From: Rhizobium sp. ASV20
Lineage (GTDB): Bacteria > Pseudomonadota > Alphaproteobacteria > Rhizobiales > Rhizobiaceae
Direction of reading: 5' to 3'
DNA length: 64,000 bases
NCBI RefSeq assembly: GCF_016429015.1
Contig: NZ_JAELTU010000021.1
Location: forward strand, 1-64,000
In this document: in pieces, positions 1 to 8,842 of the stretch
Layout of the letters: each line of letters opens with the position of its first letter
How positions within the stretch are numbered: position 1 is the first letter of the stretch
Notes under the pieces: model-generated
What the model was told of the DNA's origin: nothing
The model's input: the letters and a program-made list of their open reading frames with translations, nothing else
Database searches by the model: none
Translations under genes and position numbers: made by a program

Positions 1-2
1 TC

Positions 3-170
3 CTCGATCCGATTGCCAACCTCTCTCATATCCCGCGACACGACGTCCTATCCATCGATCATCGCCGGCTACGGACAGGCGTGATGGACCCATGGCATCA
101 GATCGCACGCCGTCGTCCCGCCTCAATGGACGCGCTAATCTCCGCTCTTGTCTTCGTCGCGTTGGTTTGA
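3..170 (+). CDS. Possible 3' end of an unrecognised gene (5' end outside window)
   Basis: The third forward frame is open from the window edge to a TGA at 168-170, giving about 55 residues that begin LDPIANLSHIPRHD and end ALISALVFVALV. I do not recognise the family. The frame would be convergent with the LysR gene that follows. The only support is that the frame stays open and its third codon positions are moderately GC-rich, so it may be noise. Confidence 0.25.
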   Translation, partial: LDPIANLSHIPRHDVLSIDHRRLRTGVMDPWHQIARRRPASMDALISALVFVALV

Positions 171-264
171 CGGTGCGCAAGCCTGATATCGGCCATTCGC
201 AGCGTGGCTGCGTCATCTCGATTGCGACAGCGGGTCGATATGACTTCAGCCGGTGCGAAATTCG

Positions 265-1191
265 CTATGCGTTGATCATGCAGCGACGGAACTGTCGTAG
301 TTGCGACTTCATGTTGTCGTCGGCCCAGAACAGTGACAGCTGGTGCCGGCCTAGTTCCGGCAGCGATGGTTTCAGCACCAGATCGGGCGGTAGCAGTGCG
401 GTATCGGCCGAAAGCAGGCAAGCGCCGATGCCAGCAGACGTCAGCGCCATTTGCGACTGGATATTGGTGACTTCGGTCTCAACGATACGGGGCTCGATTC
501 CAAGGGAGCGCAGACAGCCGAGTTGGTGATCGTAATGAGCGCGATGATAGTCGCGTGGCACGAGCACGATATCGAGTGCAGCGATATGTTCCGGCAAAAG
601 GGCCGGCAGTCCGGCGAAGGGATGTGATTTCTGCAGGCAAAACAAAAGTGGCGCCTCCCAGGCGACAAGGCTTGCCATGCGGGGGGCAAGGCGCACCGGA
701 GTGGGCATGGTCATGAAGCCTGCATCGAGTTCACCGTCATTCAGGAGCTGGCTCATGTCCTCGGCCGATACCTCGATCAGGCGCGGCATATTGCCTGCCG
801 CAGTCGCGATGAACCGGCGGAGCGTCGCCGAGATGACAGGATACGTCGTATAATTGGGGATGCCTATGGAAAGCGCTTCGCCATGATGGTGTGATGAGAT
901 TTCGGAAACAGCGTCACCAAGCTGCTTCATGATGCGTCGCAATCGGCTTTGCAGCTCTCGCCCATCTGTGGTCAGTACAAAACGCCTTGTGGTGCGATCG
1001 ATCAGCTTGACGCCAAGTTCGTCCTCCAGCTGGGAAATCTGTTGGGAGAGTGTTGGCTGGCTGATGGCAAGCGCCGCTGCAGCCCGGGTGAAACCGCCGT
1101 GGCGCTCCAATTCCATGAAATAGATCAATTGCCGCAGACTGAGCCGTCTCAGGCGCTGCAGCATGGCGGGAGTAATCATCGGACTAGTCAC
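265..1191 (-). CDS. LysR-family transcriptional regulator
   Basis: 308 residues, the normal LysR length. An N-terminal winged helix-turn-helix lies at about residues 14-73 (LRQLIYFMELERHGGFTRAA, then SQPTLSQQISQLEDELGVKL). A periplasmic-binding-protein-like effector domain of about 200 residues follows. The gene is divergent from the metallo-hydrolase/ABC transporter operon with only about 53 bp between starts, the usual arrangement for a LysR protein controlling its neighbour. It therefore probably responds to the transported compound or a breakdown product, and probably represses itself. The ligand cannot be read from sequence. Confidence 0.93.
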   Translation of the reverse strand: MTSPMITPAMLQRLRRLSLRQLIYFMELERHGGFTRAAAALAISQPTLSQQISQLEDELGVKLIDRTTRRFVLTTDGRELQSRLRRIMKQLGDAVSEISSHHHGEALSIGIPNYTTYPVISATLRRFIATAAGNMPRLIEVSAEDMSQLLNDGELDAGFMTMPTPVRLAPRMASLVAWEAPLLFCLQKSHPFAGLPALLPEHIAALDIVLVPRDYHRAHYDHQLGCLRSLGIEPRIVETEVTNIQSQMALTSAGIGACLLSADTALLPPDLVLKPSLPELGRHQLSLFWADDNMKSQLRQFRRCMINA

Positions 1192-1244
1192 TTTGTGTCT
1201 CCGGCGAAGGCGCCTGATTTATAGAGAACATCTATGAAGCGGGT

Positions 1245-2162
1245 GTGAAAACGATCGAACTGTCACGATGCGGTTATCGTAGCCCCATAGAGGCCGCCTG
1301 CGTAACAGAGGATGCAAGCTTGACTGCGACAAACAGATCATTGACGGTGTTGGGCTCGTCGGGAGGGTTCCCGATCGCGGGCTTCGCCTGCTCAGGCTAT
1401 CTTGCTCGCGTGGCAGGGCAGAGCCTGCTGCTCGATTGCGGACCTGGCATTGCATGTGCGCTGATCGGCACCGATGCGAAGGCCGGCATCGACGGCATAG
1501 CCATCAGTCATCTGCATCCAGACCATGTGCTCGATCTCATCCCGCTCGGTTACGCGCTGATGACGGAATGGCTGACGGAGGGTCGTACCTTGCGTGTGCC
1601 GCTCTATGTGCCGTCGGGTGGCCTGGAATTCTTGCAGAGGTTTTCTGATCTCTTCGACCATCGCAACTGGCGTTTCGAAGAAGAAGGGGGGAGTGCCGGA
1701 TACCGGGCACTTGGCGCGGCTCTCGCGCGCGGCCATGACTGGCTGCTGACGGTTTTTGATGTGCATGAGTATGAGCCTGGTGAGGATATCGCCTTTGGCG
1801 CGACGACCATCGCGACCCTTCCGGTCGATCACCGCGTTCCGACGGCGGCGATGCGCGTCGCGCTCGAAGGAGTGGATTTCGTCTATTCCGCCGACACTCG
1901 CTTTCTGCCAGCACTTGGCCAATTTGCCGCCGGCACGGACCTCTTCCTCATCGACGCGCATTTTTCAGGCCCGAAAGCTCCAGGCGGCCTGCATATGACG
2001 CCGGCAGATGCCGGACGACTGGCGGCGATCGCCAACGCAAAGAGACTGGTCCTGTGCCATCTCGGCGCGCCGCAAGATGGCGCCTCGGCACGGCAGGCAG
2101 CGGCCGCTCATTTCGACGGCGAAATCCACGTGGCATTCGACACGCGGGAGTACCGGCTATGA
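1245..2162 (+). CDS. Metallo-beta-lactamase-fold hydrolase (RNase Z/PhnP-like)
   Basis: 305 residues from a GTG start. The metal-binding motif SHLHPDH (HxHxDH) lies at about residue 89, with later metal ligands in PVDHRVP, SADTRF and LCHLG. The fold is known for hydrolysing phosphodiesters or other small substrates on a di-metal centre. It is the first gene of the operon and its TGA overlaps the next gene's ATG by 4 bp (ATGA), so it is translationally coupled to the permease. With HAD and HD hydrolases at the operon end, a phosphodiesterase role is a reasonable inference. A TTG at 1320, with AGAGG upstream, is an alternative start that would place the beta-lactamase core at the N-terminus. 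Confidence 0.82.
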   Translation: MKTIELSRCGYRSPIEAACVTEDASLTATNRSLTVLGSSGGFPIAGFACSGYLARVAGQSLLLDCGPGIACALIGTDAKAGIDGIAISHLHPDHVLDLIPLGYALMTEWLTEGRTLRVPLYVPSGGLEFLQRFSDLFDHRNWRFEEEGGSAGYRALGAALARGHDWLLTVFDVHEYEPGEDIAFGATTIATLPVDHRVPTAAMRVALEGVDFVYSADTRFLPALGQFAAGTDLFLIDAHFSGPKAPGGLHMTPADAGRLAAIANAKRLVLCHLGAPQDGASARQAAAAHFDGEIHVAFDTREYRL

Positions 2163-3082
2163 CGCAGTCAAACGCCCATCCTCTGACGCCGATCGCCGCG
2201 CCGGCGCCTGGTATCGGCGAACGCGCCGCACCCTTTGTGCTGGTAGGGCCGATGCTGGCGCTGCTATTCGCTTTCACCATTCTGCCCTGCCTGTTGACGC
2301 TCATCCTGGCCTTCTTCGAAACGGATATTCTTGCCGGCACCATCAGGTTCGTCGGCTCTTCGAATTTCACCAAGGCCTTTGCGCGGGGCGATCTGGTCAA
2401 CAGCATCGGCGTTACGCTGCTCTACATGGCATTGACCGTGCCCACTTCAATGATCTTCGGTCTGCTGGTTGCGCTCGGCATCAACAGTCTTGGACATGGT
2501 CGAGTATTCTGGCGTGCTGTCTACTTTCTGCCCGTCGCGGCAACACTGGTCGCCATGTCGATCGTCTGGCGCTGGATGTTCGTTGGCCGTCGCGGCGTGA
2601 TCGACCACATGCTCGGGCCTATGACCGGCATTACCGACTGGCTGAATTCGCCGGCGCTCGCACTGCCTGCTGTGGCTGTCGTCGGCAACTGGCAGCAGAT
2701 CGGGTTCATCGCCATTCTCTATCTCGCCGCGCTGGCTGCGGTTCCGCGCCATCAGCTGGAGGCGGCGCGTGTCGACGGCGCCAATGGCTGGCATCGCTTC
2801 TGGCATGTCACCTGGCCAGCCATTGGTCCCACAACCGTTTTTGCCGGTATCATCACATCGGTCAACGCCATGCGTGTTTTCGACAGCGTCTCGACCATGA
2901 CCGGTGGAGGCCCTTCACGTCATTCGCAAACGCTGGCGCATCTTATGTGGGAACGCGGCATATACTTCTTCGATATTGGCGGCGGCTCCGTCGTCACCCT
3001 GGTGCTGGTGGCGCTGGCGCTGATCGCCACCTTCCTCCAGCGCGTCTTGACGGCTCGGCTCGAAAAGGCAGGTTCCCGATGA
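2159..3082 (+). CDS. ABC sugar/glycerol-phosphate-type permease (UgpA/MalF-like)
   Basis: 307 residues with about six hydrophobic segments. The EAA loop (EAARVDGANGWHRFWHVTWP, about residues 202-221) docks to the ATPase and marks a CUT1-type importer. This is the first of two inner-membrane permease subunits. It overlaps both neighbours by 4 bp (ATGA), showing tight translational coupling. I set the start at the ATG inside the previous stop codon; a longer frame extends upstream but overlaps the hydrolase gene. Substrate specificity lies largely in the binding protein, so the solute cannot be stated from this gene. Confidence 0.93.
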   Translation: MTQSNAHPLTPIAAPAPGIGERAAPFVLVGPMLALLFAFTILPCLLTLILAFFETDILAGTIRFVGSSNFTKAFARGDLVNSIGVTLLYMALTVPTSMIFGLLVALGINSLGHGRVFWRAVYFLPVAATLVAMSIVWRWMFVGRRGVIDHMLGPMTGITDWLNSPALALPAVAVVGNWQQIGFIAILYLAALAAVPRHQLEAARVDGANGWHRFWHVTWPAIGPTTVFAGIITSVNAMRVFDSVSTMTGGGPSRHSQTLAHLMWERGIYFFDIGGGSVVTLVLVALALIATFLQRVLTARLEKAGSR

Positions 3083-3924
3083 TCCTTACCTCCTCTCGCA
3101 GCCGCTATTTCGTGCAACAGGGCACCATTCATCTGGCCCTTGCCGTTGGCGCCGTGTTCATGCTGCTGCCGTTCTGGCTGATGCTGCGCACATCCTTCAC
3201 GCCGCCCGACGATATTTTCCGCGGCAACCTGCTCGCCCTGCCTGCTTTTACACTGGAAAATTATGTGCGCGTCTTCGAGGACGTACCGATCCTGCGCTAC
3301 TATTTCAACGGTATCATCGTGGTTGTCGCGATCTTTATCGGGCAGGTCGCCGTCTGCGTGCCCGCGGCCTATGCATTGTCCCGGCTTCGGTTCGCGGGGC
3401 AGGCTCTAAGCCTCTGGCTGGTGCTCGCAGCCATGATGGTGCCCTATCAGGTCACGGCTATTCCGGTCTATGTGCTGCTGTCGCAGTTTGGCCTGGTCAA
3501 CAGCTACGGCGCGCTCATCCTGCCCTTCCTCAGTTCTGCATTCAGCGTCTTCCTGCTGCGGCAGTTCTTCCTGTCGATCCCGCAATCGGTGTTCGAATCG
3601 GCGAGGCTCGACGGTGCATCGCCCTTCCGCATCCTTTGGCACATCCTCTTTCCAATGGCACGGCCAGCGATCACGACGTTCGGCATTTTCAGCTTCGTGT
3701 CGCATTGGAACGACTACTTCTGGCCGTCTTTCGTGCTGCGCAATGACACTGCTGCAACCGTGCCCTTCGGCATCGTCCGTTTCCTCGATCAAGAGCTCGG
3801 ATCGGAATACGGGCCGCAGATGGCGGCCGCCACTCTTACCGTTCTTCCCTTGCTGGTCGGCTTCCTGCTGGCGCAGCGGCAATTCATTGCCGGCATGTCG
3901 ATGACGTCCGGCCAGGTTGACTGA
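3079..3924 (+). CDS. ABC sugar/glycerol-phosphate-type permease (UgpE/MalG-like)
   Basis: 281 residues with about six membrane segments. The second EAA-type loop is ESARLDGASPFRILWHILFP at about residues 173-192. It is the partner of the preceding permease, with which it shares a 4-bp overlap. The open frame extends far upstream (to 2008), but that portion lies inside the previous two genes in another frame and has no membrane character, so the ATG at 3079 is the real start. About 30 bp separate it from the binding-protein gene. Confidence 0.93.
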   Translation: MILTSSRSRYFVQQGTIHLALAVGAVFMLLPFWLMLRTSFTPPDDIFRGNLLALPAFTLENYVRVFEDVPILRYYFNGIIVVVAIFIGQVAVCVPAAYALSRLRFAGQALSLWLVLAAMMVPYQVTAIPVYVLLSQFGLVNSYGALILPFLSSAFSVFLLRQFFLSIPQSVFESARLDGASPFRILWHILFPMARPAITTFGIFSFVSHWNDYFWPSFVLRNDTAATVPFGIVRFLDQELGSEYGPQMAAATLTVLPLLVGFLLAQRQFIAGMSMTSGQVD

Positions 3925-3953
3925 AGATCCTTTTTCACTCTGGAGTTTTATCA

Positions 3954-5213
3954 ATGATCCGCCTGATCTCGGCCACTGCCATCGCCACCATTTCACTCGC
4001 ACTTATTCCGGCATTCCCCGCCGTGGCTTCAGACCTTCGCTTCGTCTCGGGTCAGGAGAAGCAGAACGGTGCGGTGCTGAAGCAGATTTTCGAAACCTAT
4101 AACGGCACAAAGCCGTCCTCTGCAGTAAAGCTTGAGCTCGACAACAAGTCAGACCTCGACACGACCCAGAAGGTGCTTGCGGATATCGTTGCTGGGACGA
4201 CGCCTGACGCGGTGCGTGTCACGGGAGCGGTGCTGCGCCCCTACGTCGATTCCGGCCGTGCACAGCCGCTCGACGATTGCCTGGCGTCAGCGCCGGATCT
4301 TGCCGCACAGCTGGACAAGGGGTTGCTCGACGATTTCCGTGTCAACGGCAAACTGTACGCCATGCCGTGGTATGTCACTTTGCCCGCATTGTTTATCAAC
4401 ATCGATGCTTTCAAGGCAGCCGGTCTCGATCCGGCAAAGCCGCCAAGAAATTGGACGGAACTGGAAGCGGCTGCGGCCAAACTCAGCGACAAGGCCAACA
4501 ACAAATTCGGCGTGTTGATGTATATGCCCAACACCTACATGTTTGAGGGCCAGCTCGCCTCAGCGGGCGGCGCCATGATCGGTGCGGACGGCAAGTCTGC
4601 TGTTGGCGGCAAACCCGGCGTCGATGTGATGGACTATATGCGCGGCCTGGTCGAGAAAGGCTATATGCCGGCCGTTTCGCCCGGCACCTTCTGGGGAGAG
4701 GCGGGCCGCATGTTTCAGGCCGGCGAGGTGGCGATGTTGCTGAGCTCTTCCTCCGGCTATACCAGCCTGGTTTCTAAGGCTTCGTTCAAAGTGGCGCTGG
4801 CGCCGATGCCGGCAAAGGATGGAGCTGCAGCCGTGACCATGGCGTCGGGCAACGGCTTCGTCATGCTGGCGACCGACCCGGGTCGCAAGGAGGCGACCTG
4901 CAAGGCGTTGTTGTCGCTTGTCAGGCCCGAAAGCGTGGCACTGACCGTAAAGGCGACGGCATCCTCGCCTGTCAACATGACCGCAGCCGGAAAACCGGAG
5001 TTGCTTGGCGATTTCTACAGTCAAAACCCTGAGCTCAAGGTCATCAACACGCAGAAGAGCCGGAATTGGTACACCCTGCCGGGCAAGGCCAATAACGAGT
5101 TTCAATCCAACTTCGGCGACATCCAATACGAAATCCTGACGGGTGCGACCGCTGCAAAGGACGGCATGAAGCGCCTATCGGGTATCATGGACGATCTTAA
5201 CGGCGCGAAGTGA
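3954..5213 (+). CDS. ABC transporter solute-binding protein (extracellular family 1, UgpB-like)
   Basis: 419 residues. A signal peptide spans residues 1-25 (hydrophobic core ATAIATISLALIPAF, cleavage near AVAS). Length and overall layout fit family 1 binding proteins of CUT1 importers, including regions such as LPALFINIDAFKAAGLDP and PRNWTELEAAAAKL. A GGAG lies about 10 bp before the ATG. It should bind the solute in the periplasm and deliver it to the two permeases. Lying between permeases and ATPase, it completes a full importer. UgpB-like is a family-level call; glycerol phosphate is not proven as the substrate. Confidence 0.92.
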   Translation: MIRLISATAIATISLALIPAFPAVASDLRFVSGQEKQNGAVLKQIFETYNGTKPSSAVKLELDNKSDLDTTQKVLADIVAGTTPDAVRVTGAVLRPYVDSGRAQPLDDCLASAPDLAAQLDKGLLDDFRVNGKLYAMPWYVTLPALFINIDAFKAAGLDPAKPPRNWTELEAAAAKLSDKANNKFGVLMYMPNTYMFEGQLASAGGAMIGADGKSAVGGKPGVDVMDYMRGLVEKGYMPAVSPGTFWGEAGRMFQAGEVAMLLSSSSGYTSLVSKASFKVALAPMPAKDGAAAVTMASGNGFVMLATDPGRKEATCKALLSLVRPESVALTVKATASSPVNMTAAGKPELLGDFYSQNPELKVINTQKSRNWYTLPGKANNEFQSNFGDIQYEILTGATAAKDGMKRLSGIMDDLNGAK

Positions 5214-5223
5214 GAACACGTTC

Positions 5224-6327
5224 ATGACCATTGCCATGACAGCGAGGGCAACAACTGCCCTTGCGCCGCAGGCCGTTACCGTCCATGGCCTGACGAAAGC
5301 CTGGGCAGGCGCCCAGCGCCCGGTCTTCGACCGCCTTGATGTCAATTGTCCGGCAGGTGGCGTCACCGTGATCGTTGGCCCTTCCGGCTGCGGCAAGACC
5401 ACGTTGCTACGCTGCCTGTGCGGGCTTGAAACGGCGACCTCCGGCACCATTCGTTTCGGCGAGCGCGATGTTACCCATATCGATCCGCAGCGCCGCGGGG
5501 TGGCGATGGTCTTTCAAAACTATGCGCTTTATCCCGCCAAGACGGTGTTCGAGAATATCGCCTTCCCGCTGCGAATGGCCGGCGTCACGCGGGTAGAAAT
5601 CGAGAAACGTGTGCTCGCGGCCGCACAGCTTGCCCGCATAGACGCGCTGCTGGAACGTCTCCCGGCGCAGCTTTCCGGCGGCCAGCGTCAACGCGTCGGC
5701 ATCGCCCGCGCCATCGTGCGCGGACCGGGCGTGCTTCTGATGGATGAGCCACTGTCCAATCTCGACACGAAATTGCGCATCGAGATGCGCGCCGAGCTTG
5801 CAGCCTTGCAACGGGAAATTGGTGCCACGACCATCTATGTCACACATGACCAGACGGAGGCGCTTGCGCTTGCCGACCATCTGGTCGTGATGCGTGATGG
5901 GCATATCGAGCAACAGGGCAGGCCGGAAGCGATCTTTTTGCAGCCAGCCAACAGCTTCGTCGCCGATTTCCTCGGCTCCATGAACCTGGCGCCGGTCGAG
6001 ATCGCGGAAAACGGCGTGAATATTGGCGGCGACCAAGCGATCCACCTGCCGAGGCCCACGGATCTGCCAGGAAAGTTCATCCTCGGTTTTCGTGCCGAGG
6101 ATGTCACGCTTGGCGTGCGGGGCGAGGGGCTGCGCCTCACGGCCTTTGTTCGGCGCTCCGAATTGATGGGCGTCGAACGGCTCATCCATCTGGACTGCGG
6201 CAGCTGGCGCTTTCGCGCGCGTCTTGCCGAGGCGTTGGAACCCGGCAGTACGGTGGAGCTTTTCGTTGCCGCCGAGCGCCTTCACTATTTCGACACCGAT
6301 GGTCGCCGCATGGAGATTGGGAATTGA
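5224..6327 (+). CDS. ABC transporter ATPase (UgpC/MalK family)
   Basis: 367 residues. Walker A is GPSGCGKTT (about residue 57), the signature is LSGGQRQRVGIARAI (about 150), Walker B is VLLMDEPLSNLD, and the switch histidine is in IYVTHDQTEA. The C-terminal roughly 110 residues form the TOBE regulatory domain of MalK/UgpC-type subunits. A minor oddity is KTVFENIAF in place of the commoner MTVYENIAF after the Q-loop (VFQNYALYP). The gene is 10 bp after the binding-protein gene and overlaps the HAD gene by 4 bp. It energises the importer from the cytoplasmic face. Confidence 0.95.
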   Translation: MTIAMTARATTALAPQAVTVHGLTKAWAGAQRPVFDRLDVNCPAGGVTVIVGPSGCGKTTLLRCLCGLETATSGTIRFGERDVTHIDPQRRGVAMVFQNYALYPAKTVFENIAFPLRMAGVTRVEIEKRVLAAAQLARIDALLERLPAQLSGGQRQRVGIARAIVRGPGVLLMDEPLSNLDTKLRIEMRAELAALQREIGATTIYVTHDQTEALALADHLVVMRDGHIEQQGRPEAIFLQPANSFVADFLGSMNLAPVEIAENGVNIGGDQAIHLPRPTDLPGKFILGFRAEDVTLGVRGEGLRLTAFVRRSELMGVERLIHLDCGSWRFRARLAEALEPGSTVELFVAAERLHYFDTDGRRMEIGN

Positions 6328-6971
6328 TAGACAAGCACGTTATCTGGGACTGGAATGGCACCCTTCTCGACGACTTTACGATCACCGCGCGGATCACCAT
6401 CGACGCGCTTGGCGATCTCGGCTGCCCGGGAGTAACGGAGGACGATATCCGCCATCACTATCAGCGGCCACTCGCCAGGTATTTCGACGCTCTCCTCGGT
6501 CGCACAGCCTTGTCTCACGAATTGAAGCATCTCGGCGACAGCTATGTCACGCGTTACGATGCCGCGATGCGTGCCCAGCCATTGGCCATCGACGCCATTC
6601 ACGCGCTTGAGGCCATCGCCCCTTTTGCCAGCCAGTCATTGCTGTCGATGGCGCCGCATCCGCAGATCGAAACGCTGATCGCACATCACCATCTCGGCGG
6701 GCATTTCAGCCTCATCCAGGGCTTTGCCGGCACTGGACATCCCTCGAAACGTGAAAGCCTCATCGCTCACTGTGAGGCGCTCGGCGTTGCGACCGGCCGC
6801 TGCTGGATGATCGGTGACACTGTCGACGATTTCGATGCAGCAAGCCCGCTTGGTATCCGCACCGTTCTGGTGACTACGGGCATGCAGGCGCGCGCGGCAC
6901 TGATGGCGACCGGCGCACCCGTCGTCGACACATTGACCGACGCTTCCCGATTGATCCTCGAAAGCAGATAG
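6324..6971 (+). CDS. HAD-superfamily hydrolase (phosphoglycolate-phosphatase-like)
   Basis: 215 residues. HAD motif I is DWNGTLLDD at about residues 9-17 (nucleophile Asp in DxNGT form), motif II lies around SLLSMAPH, and motif IV around MIGDTVDDFDAA. The cap insertion fits the Gph-like class. The start is a TTG overlapping the ATPase stop by 4 bp (TTGA), an uncommon start but the only one that fits the coupling and places motif I near the N-terminus. Members of this class are mostly small-molecule phosphatases. Coupling to an importer suggests removal of phosphate from the imported compound; this is inference. Confidence 0.87.
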   Translation: MIDKHVIWDWNGTLLDDFTITARITIDALGDLGCPGVTEDDIRHHYQRPLARYFDALLGRTALSHELKHLGDSYVTRYDAAMRAQPLAIDAIHALEAIAPFASQSLLSMAPHPQIETLIAHHHLGGHFSLIQGFAGTGHPSKRESLIAHCEALGVATGRCWMIGDTVDDFDAASPLGIRTVLVTTGMQARAALMATGAPVVDTLTDASRLILESR

Positions 6972-6977
6972 AAACAG

Positions 6978-7649
6978 ATGGAAATGCCGCATAAAGACTT
7001 GATCGCCAGGCTCGAAGCCGAATTCATGGCCCATGACGATGGCAGTGATGCAAGCCATGACATCAATCATGCCCGACGAGTGATGCGCGTCGCGCTGCAG
7101 ATTGCGGCCACCGAAGGCGGCGGCGACGAAGGCATCATCATCGCTGCAGCCTATCTGCATGATTGGGTGAACCTGCCGAAGAACGACCCCAACCGGTCAC
7201 GCGCCTCCGAGCGTTCGGCCGAGGCCGCAAGGCCGATCCTGGCTTCGCTCGGCTTTGCGCCGGACCGGATCGAGGCCACCTGTCACGCCATTCTGACGCA
7301 CAGCTTCTCAGCCAATATTCCGCCGCGGACGCTGGAGGCGCGGGCACTTCAGGATGCAGACCGGCTGGAGGCCTTGGGGGCTATCGGCCTGGCACGGGTT
7401 TTCTCGATTGCCGGCCAGCTTGGCTCTTCGCTGTTTGACGGAGAGGATCCATTTGCCGAGAGCCGCCCGTTGGACGATCGCCGTTTTGCGGTCGACCATT
7501 TTGAGGTCAAGCTCTTGCGTCTGCCTGAAACCATGAAGACGGCGGCTGGCCGCGACATGGCCGAGGAACGTGCCGAGGTGATGCGGAGTTTCCTGCGCAG
7601 CTTGGCGTCTGAGCTCGGGAGTGACACGCGATGGGAAAAAGCGCGGTAA
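6978..7649 (+). CDS. HD-domain phosphohydrolase (YedJ-like)
   Basis: 223 residues with the HD signature: a first His in HDINHARRV (about residue 28), the HD pair in AAYLHDW (about 59), His in ILTHSFS and Asp in LQDADRLEALGA. These are the four metal-binding positions of the HD superfamily and match the small single-domain YedJ-like type. It is the last gene of the operon, 6 bp after the HAD gene. Substrates are unknown for most such proteins; a nucleotide or phosphate ester is the general expectation. Confidence 0.87.
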   Translation: MEMPHKDLIARLEAEFMAHDDGSDASHDINHARRVMRVALQIAATEGGGDEGIIIAAAYLHDWVNLPKNDPNRSRASERSAEAARPILASLGFAPDRIEATCHAILTHSFSANIPPRTLEARALQDADRLEALGAIGLARVFSIAGQLGSSLFDGEDPFAESRPLDDRRFAVDHFEVKLLRLPETMKTAAGRDMAEERAEVMRSFLRSLASELGSDTRWEKAR

Positions 7650-7785
7650 TGGCGTGCGCTCCCGATCCCGGCAACACGTGCGAATACTTCCGTTATCACT
7701 CGACAACGTGATAGCTCCGCTTAAGGGAGCGGAAGATGGCGCCGGCTTGTCCGCGAAGAACGTCAAAGATCGCGATATCAAGCTC

Positions 7786-8160
7786 CTATTTGGAGCAGGT
7801 CCAACTGACGATATGGCAGCCGCGATCGTTTTCCCGGCAATTTGCAAGAGCAGTATACTGAGCCTCGTCGCGCCTCCCGCTCCAGCCATAGCCAAATCCC
7901 CTCCTGTCTCCGACCGCAAGAGCTCCACAGGCATTGCGGAAATATACAACGACACGGCAATCATCTGCATAGGAGGAGCAGTTGGAAAGCGCCTCGTCCT
8001 CGGCATCAGCTCGAGTCGAAAAGTTGTGGGACGAGCCGTAAGATCCTGTGCCTCGTGAGTAGGCTAGAGCGCCGAATTCCGCAGCAGAGGCAACGCCTGC
8101 AGCCATGGTCAATACCAGTGTCGCGGTCATTGCAGTCAATTTCAAAGGTGTCATGTTCAT
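7786..8160 (-). CDS. Secreted DUF4189 protein
   Basis: 124 residues. A signal peptide spans residues 1-26 (core LTAMTATLVLTMAAGVA, AxA site at ASA-AE). The mature part has the DUF4189 pattern of regularly spaced cysteines (NCSSYADDCRV, RNACGALAV, NCRENDRGCHIVSWTC), likely forming disulfides in the periplasm. Function is unknown; the family is often a small repeated module in secreted proteins. A second ATG at 8154 sits better behind the AGGA ribosome site and may be the true start. The gene is convergent with the preceding operon, 136 bp away. Confidence 0.8.
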   Translation of the reverse strand: MNMTPLKLTAMTATLVLTMAAGVASAAEFGALAYSRGTGSYGSSHNFSTRADAEDEALSNCSSYADDCRVVVYFRNACGALAVGDRRGFGYGWSGRRDEAQYTALANCRENDRGCHIVSWTCSK

Positions 8161-8575
8161 ATCCTAACGGGGCTGGAAAGGAGGTTGCTAAAGTTAACAG
8201 GGAGGCATCTCTGTCGGAAGGCGGCTCATAGAAGGTCGATTGCGGATTTGTCTCTCCGCCCGCACGTAGCTCAAATAACGCGCGGTCTCATATCAGGCTT
8301 GGCTTCACCATCACTATCCAGCTCCTGGATAGTGTCTGTCGCATCATGATCATGCGCAAAGGCGATGTCTTCGCTGCCATCCCCCCTTCAAGACCACCTC
8401 GACGACCAGCTCACAGCCCTTGGGCGAACGATCTTCTACGGCTAAGGCGCAATGGGCAAGGGTTATAGGCCAAATCCGGCGCGTGCGCGGCTCTCGCAAG
8501 CCCTGTCCCATCCAGCAACCTGCTTCGTTTGATGGTGAATGTGCAACTTGCATTTCTCAAGTCGTCCAAAGGGTC
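8161..8575. other. Intergenic, no convincing gene
   Basis: About 415 bp between the DUF4189 start and the TM2 gene end. The open frames here are short, resemble no family and lack good ribosome sites. It presumably holds the DUF4189 promoter. I see no clear repeat or terminator. Confidence 0.5.
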
Positions 8576-8842
8576 TCACGTCCAGGATTTGAGTTTCCGG
8601 CCGGATTTGTCTGTGAAGGCCCCAACGATAATCACTATGAGGTCGACCAGTGTCCACAACCCCAAACAACCGAGTGTCAGGAGATGAAGAATGCCGGTTC
8701 CGATCTTGCCGACATAGAATCGATGCAGGCCGAAAATGCCGAACAAGAAACATAGAAGGAATGTTGGTAGGATTTTTTTTTCTGACTCGATCAGAGCTTC
8801 CGATTGGCTTGTCACAACTTGCTCCTTGCTTTCATCGAACAC
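8576..8842 (-). CDS. TM2-domain membrane protein
   Basis: 88 residues. The TM2 domain covers about residues 25-80: a first membrane helix (ILPTFLLCFLFGIFGLHRFY), a short loop (VGKIGTGILHL) and a second helix (LGLWTLVDLIVIIVGAF). The GxxGxHRFYxGK pattern and the (W)xxxD pair in the second helix are diagnostic. Function is unknown. It lies alone in a gene-poor stretch. Both N- and C-termini are short and hydrophilic, so it is probably just a two-helix inner-membrane protein. Confidence 0.83.
   Translation of the reverse strand: MFDESKEQVVTSQSEALIESEKKILPTFLLCFLFGIFGLHRFYVGKIGTGILHLLTLGCLGLWTLVDLIVIIVGAFTDKSGRKLKSWT

Noticed and set aside
2008-3078. The upstream 357 codons of the long frame containing the second permease
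   Set aside because: They overlap the hydrolase and first permease in another frame and encode no membrane segments; the gene starts at 3079.
7711-7727. GCTCC-7-GGAGC stem between convergent genes as a terminator
   Set aside because: The stem is only 5 bp and no T-run follows on either strand.
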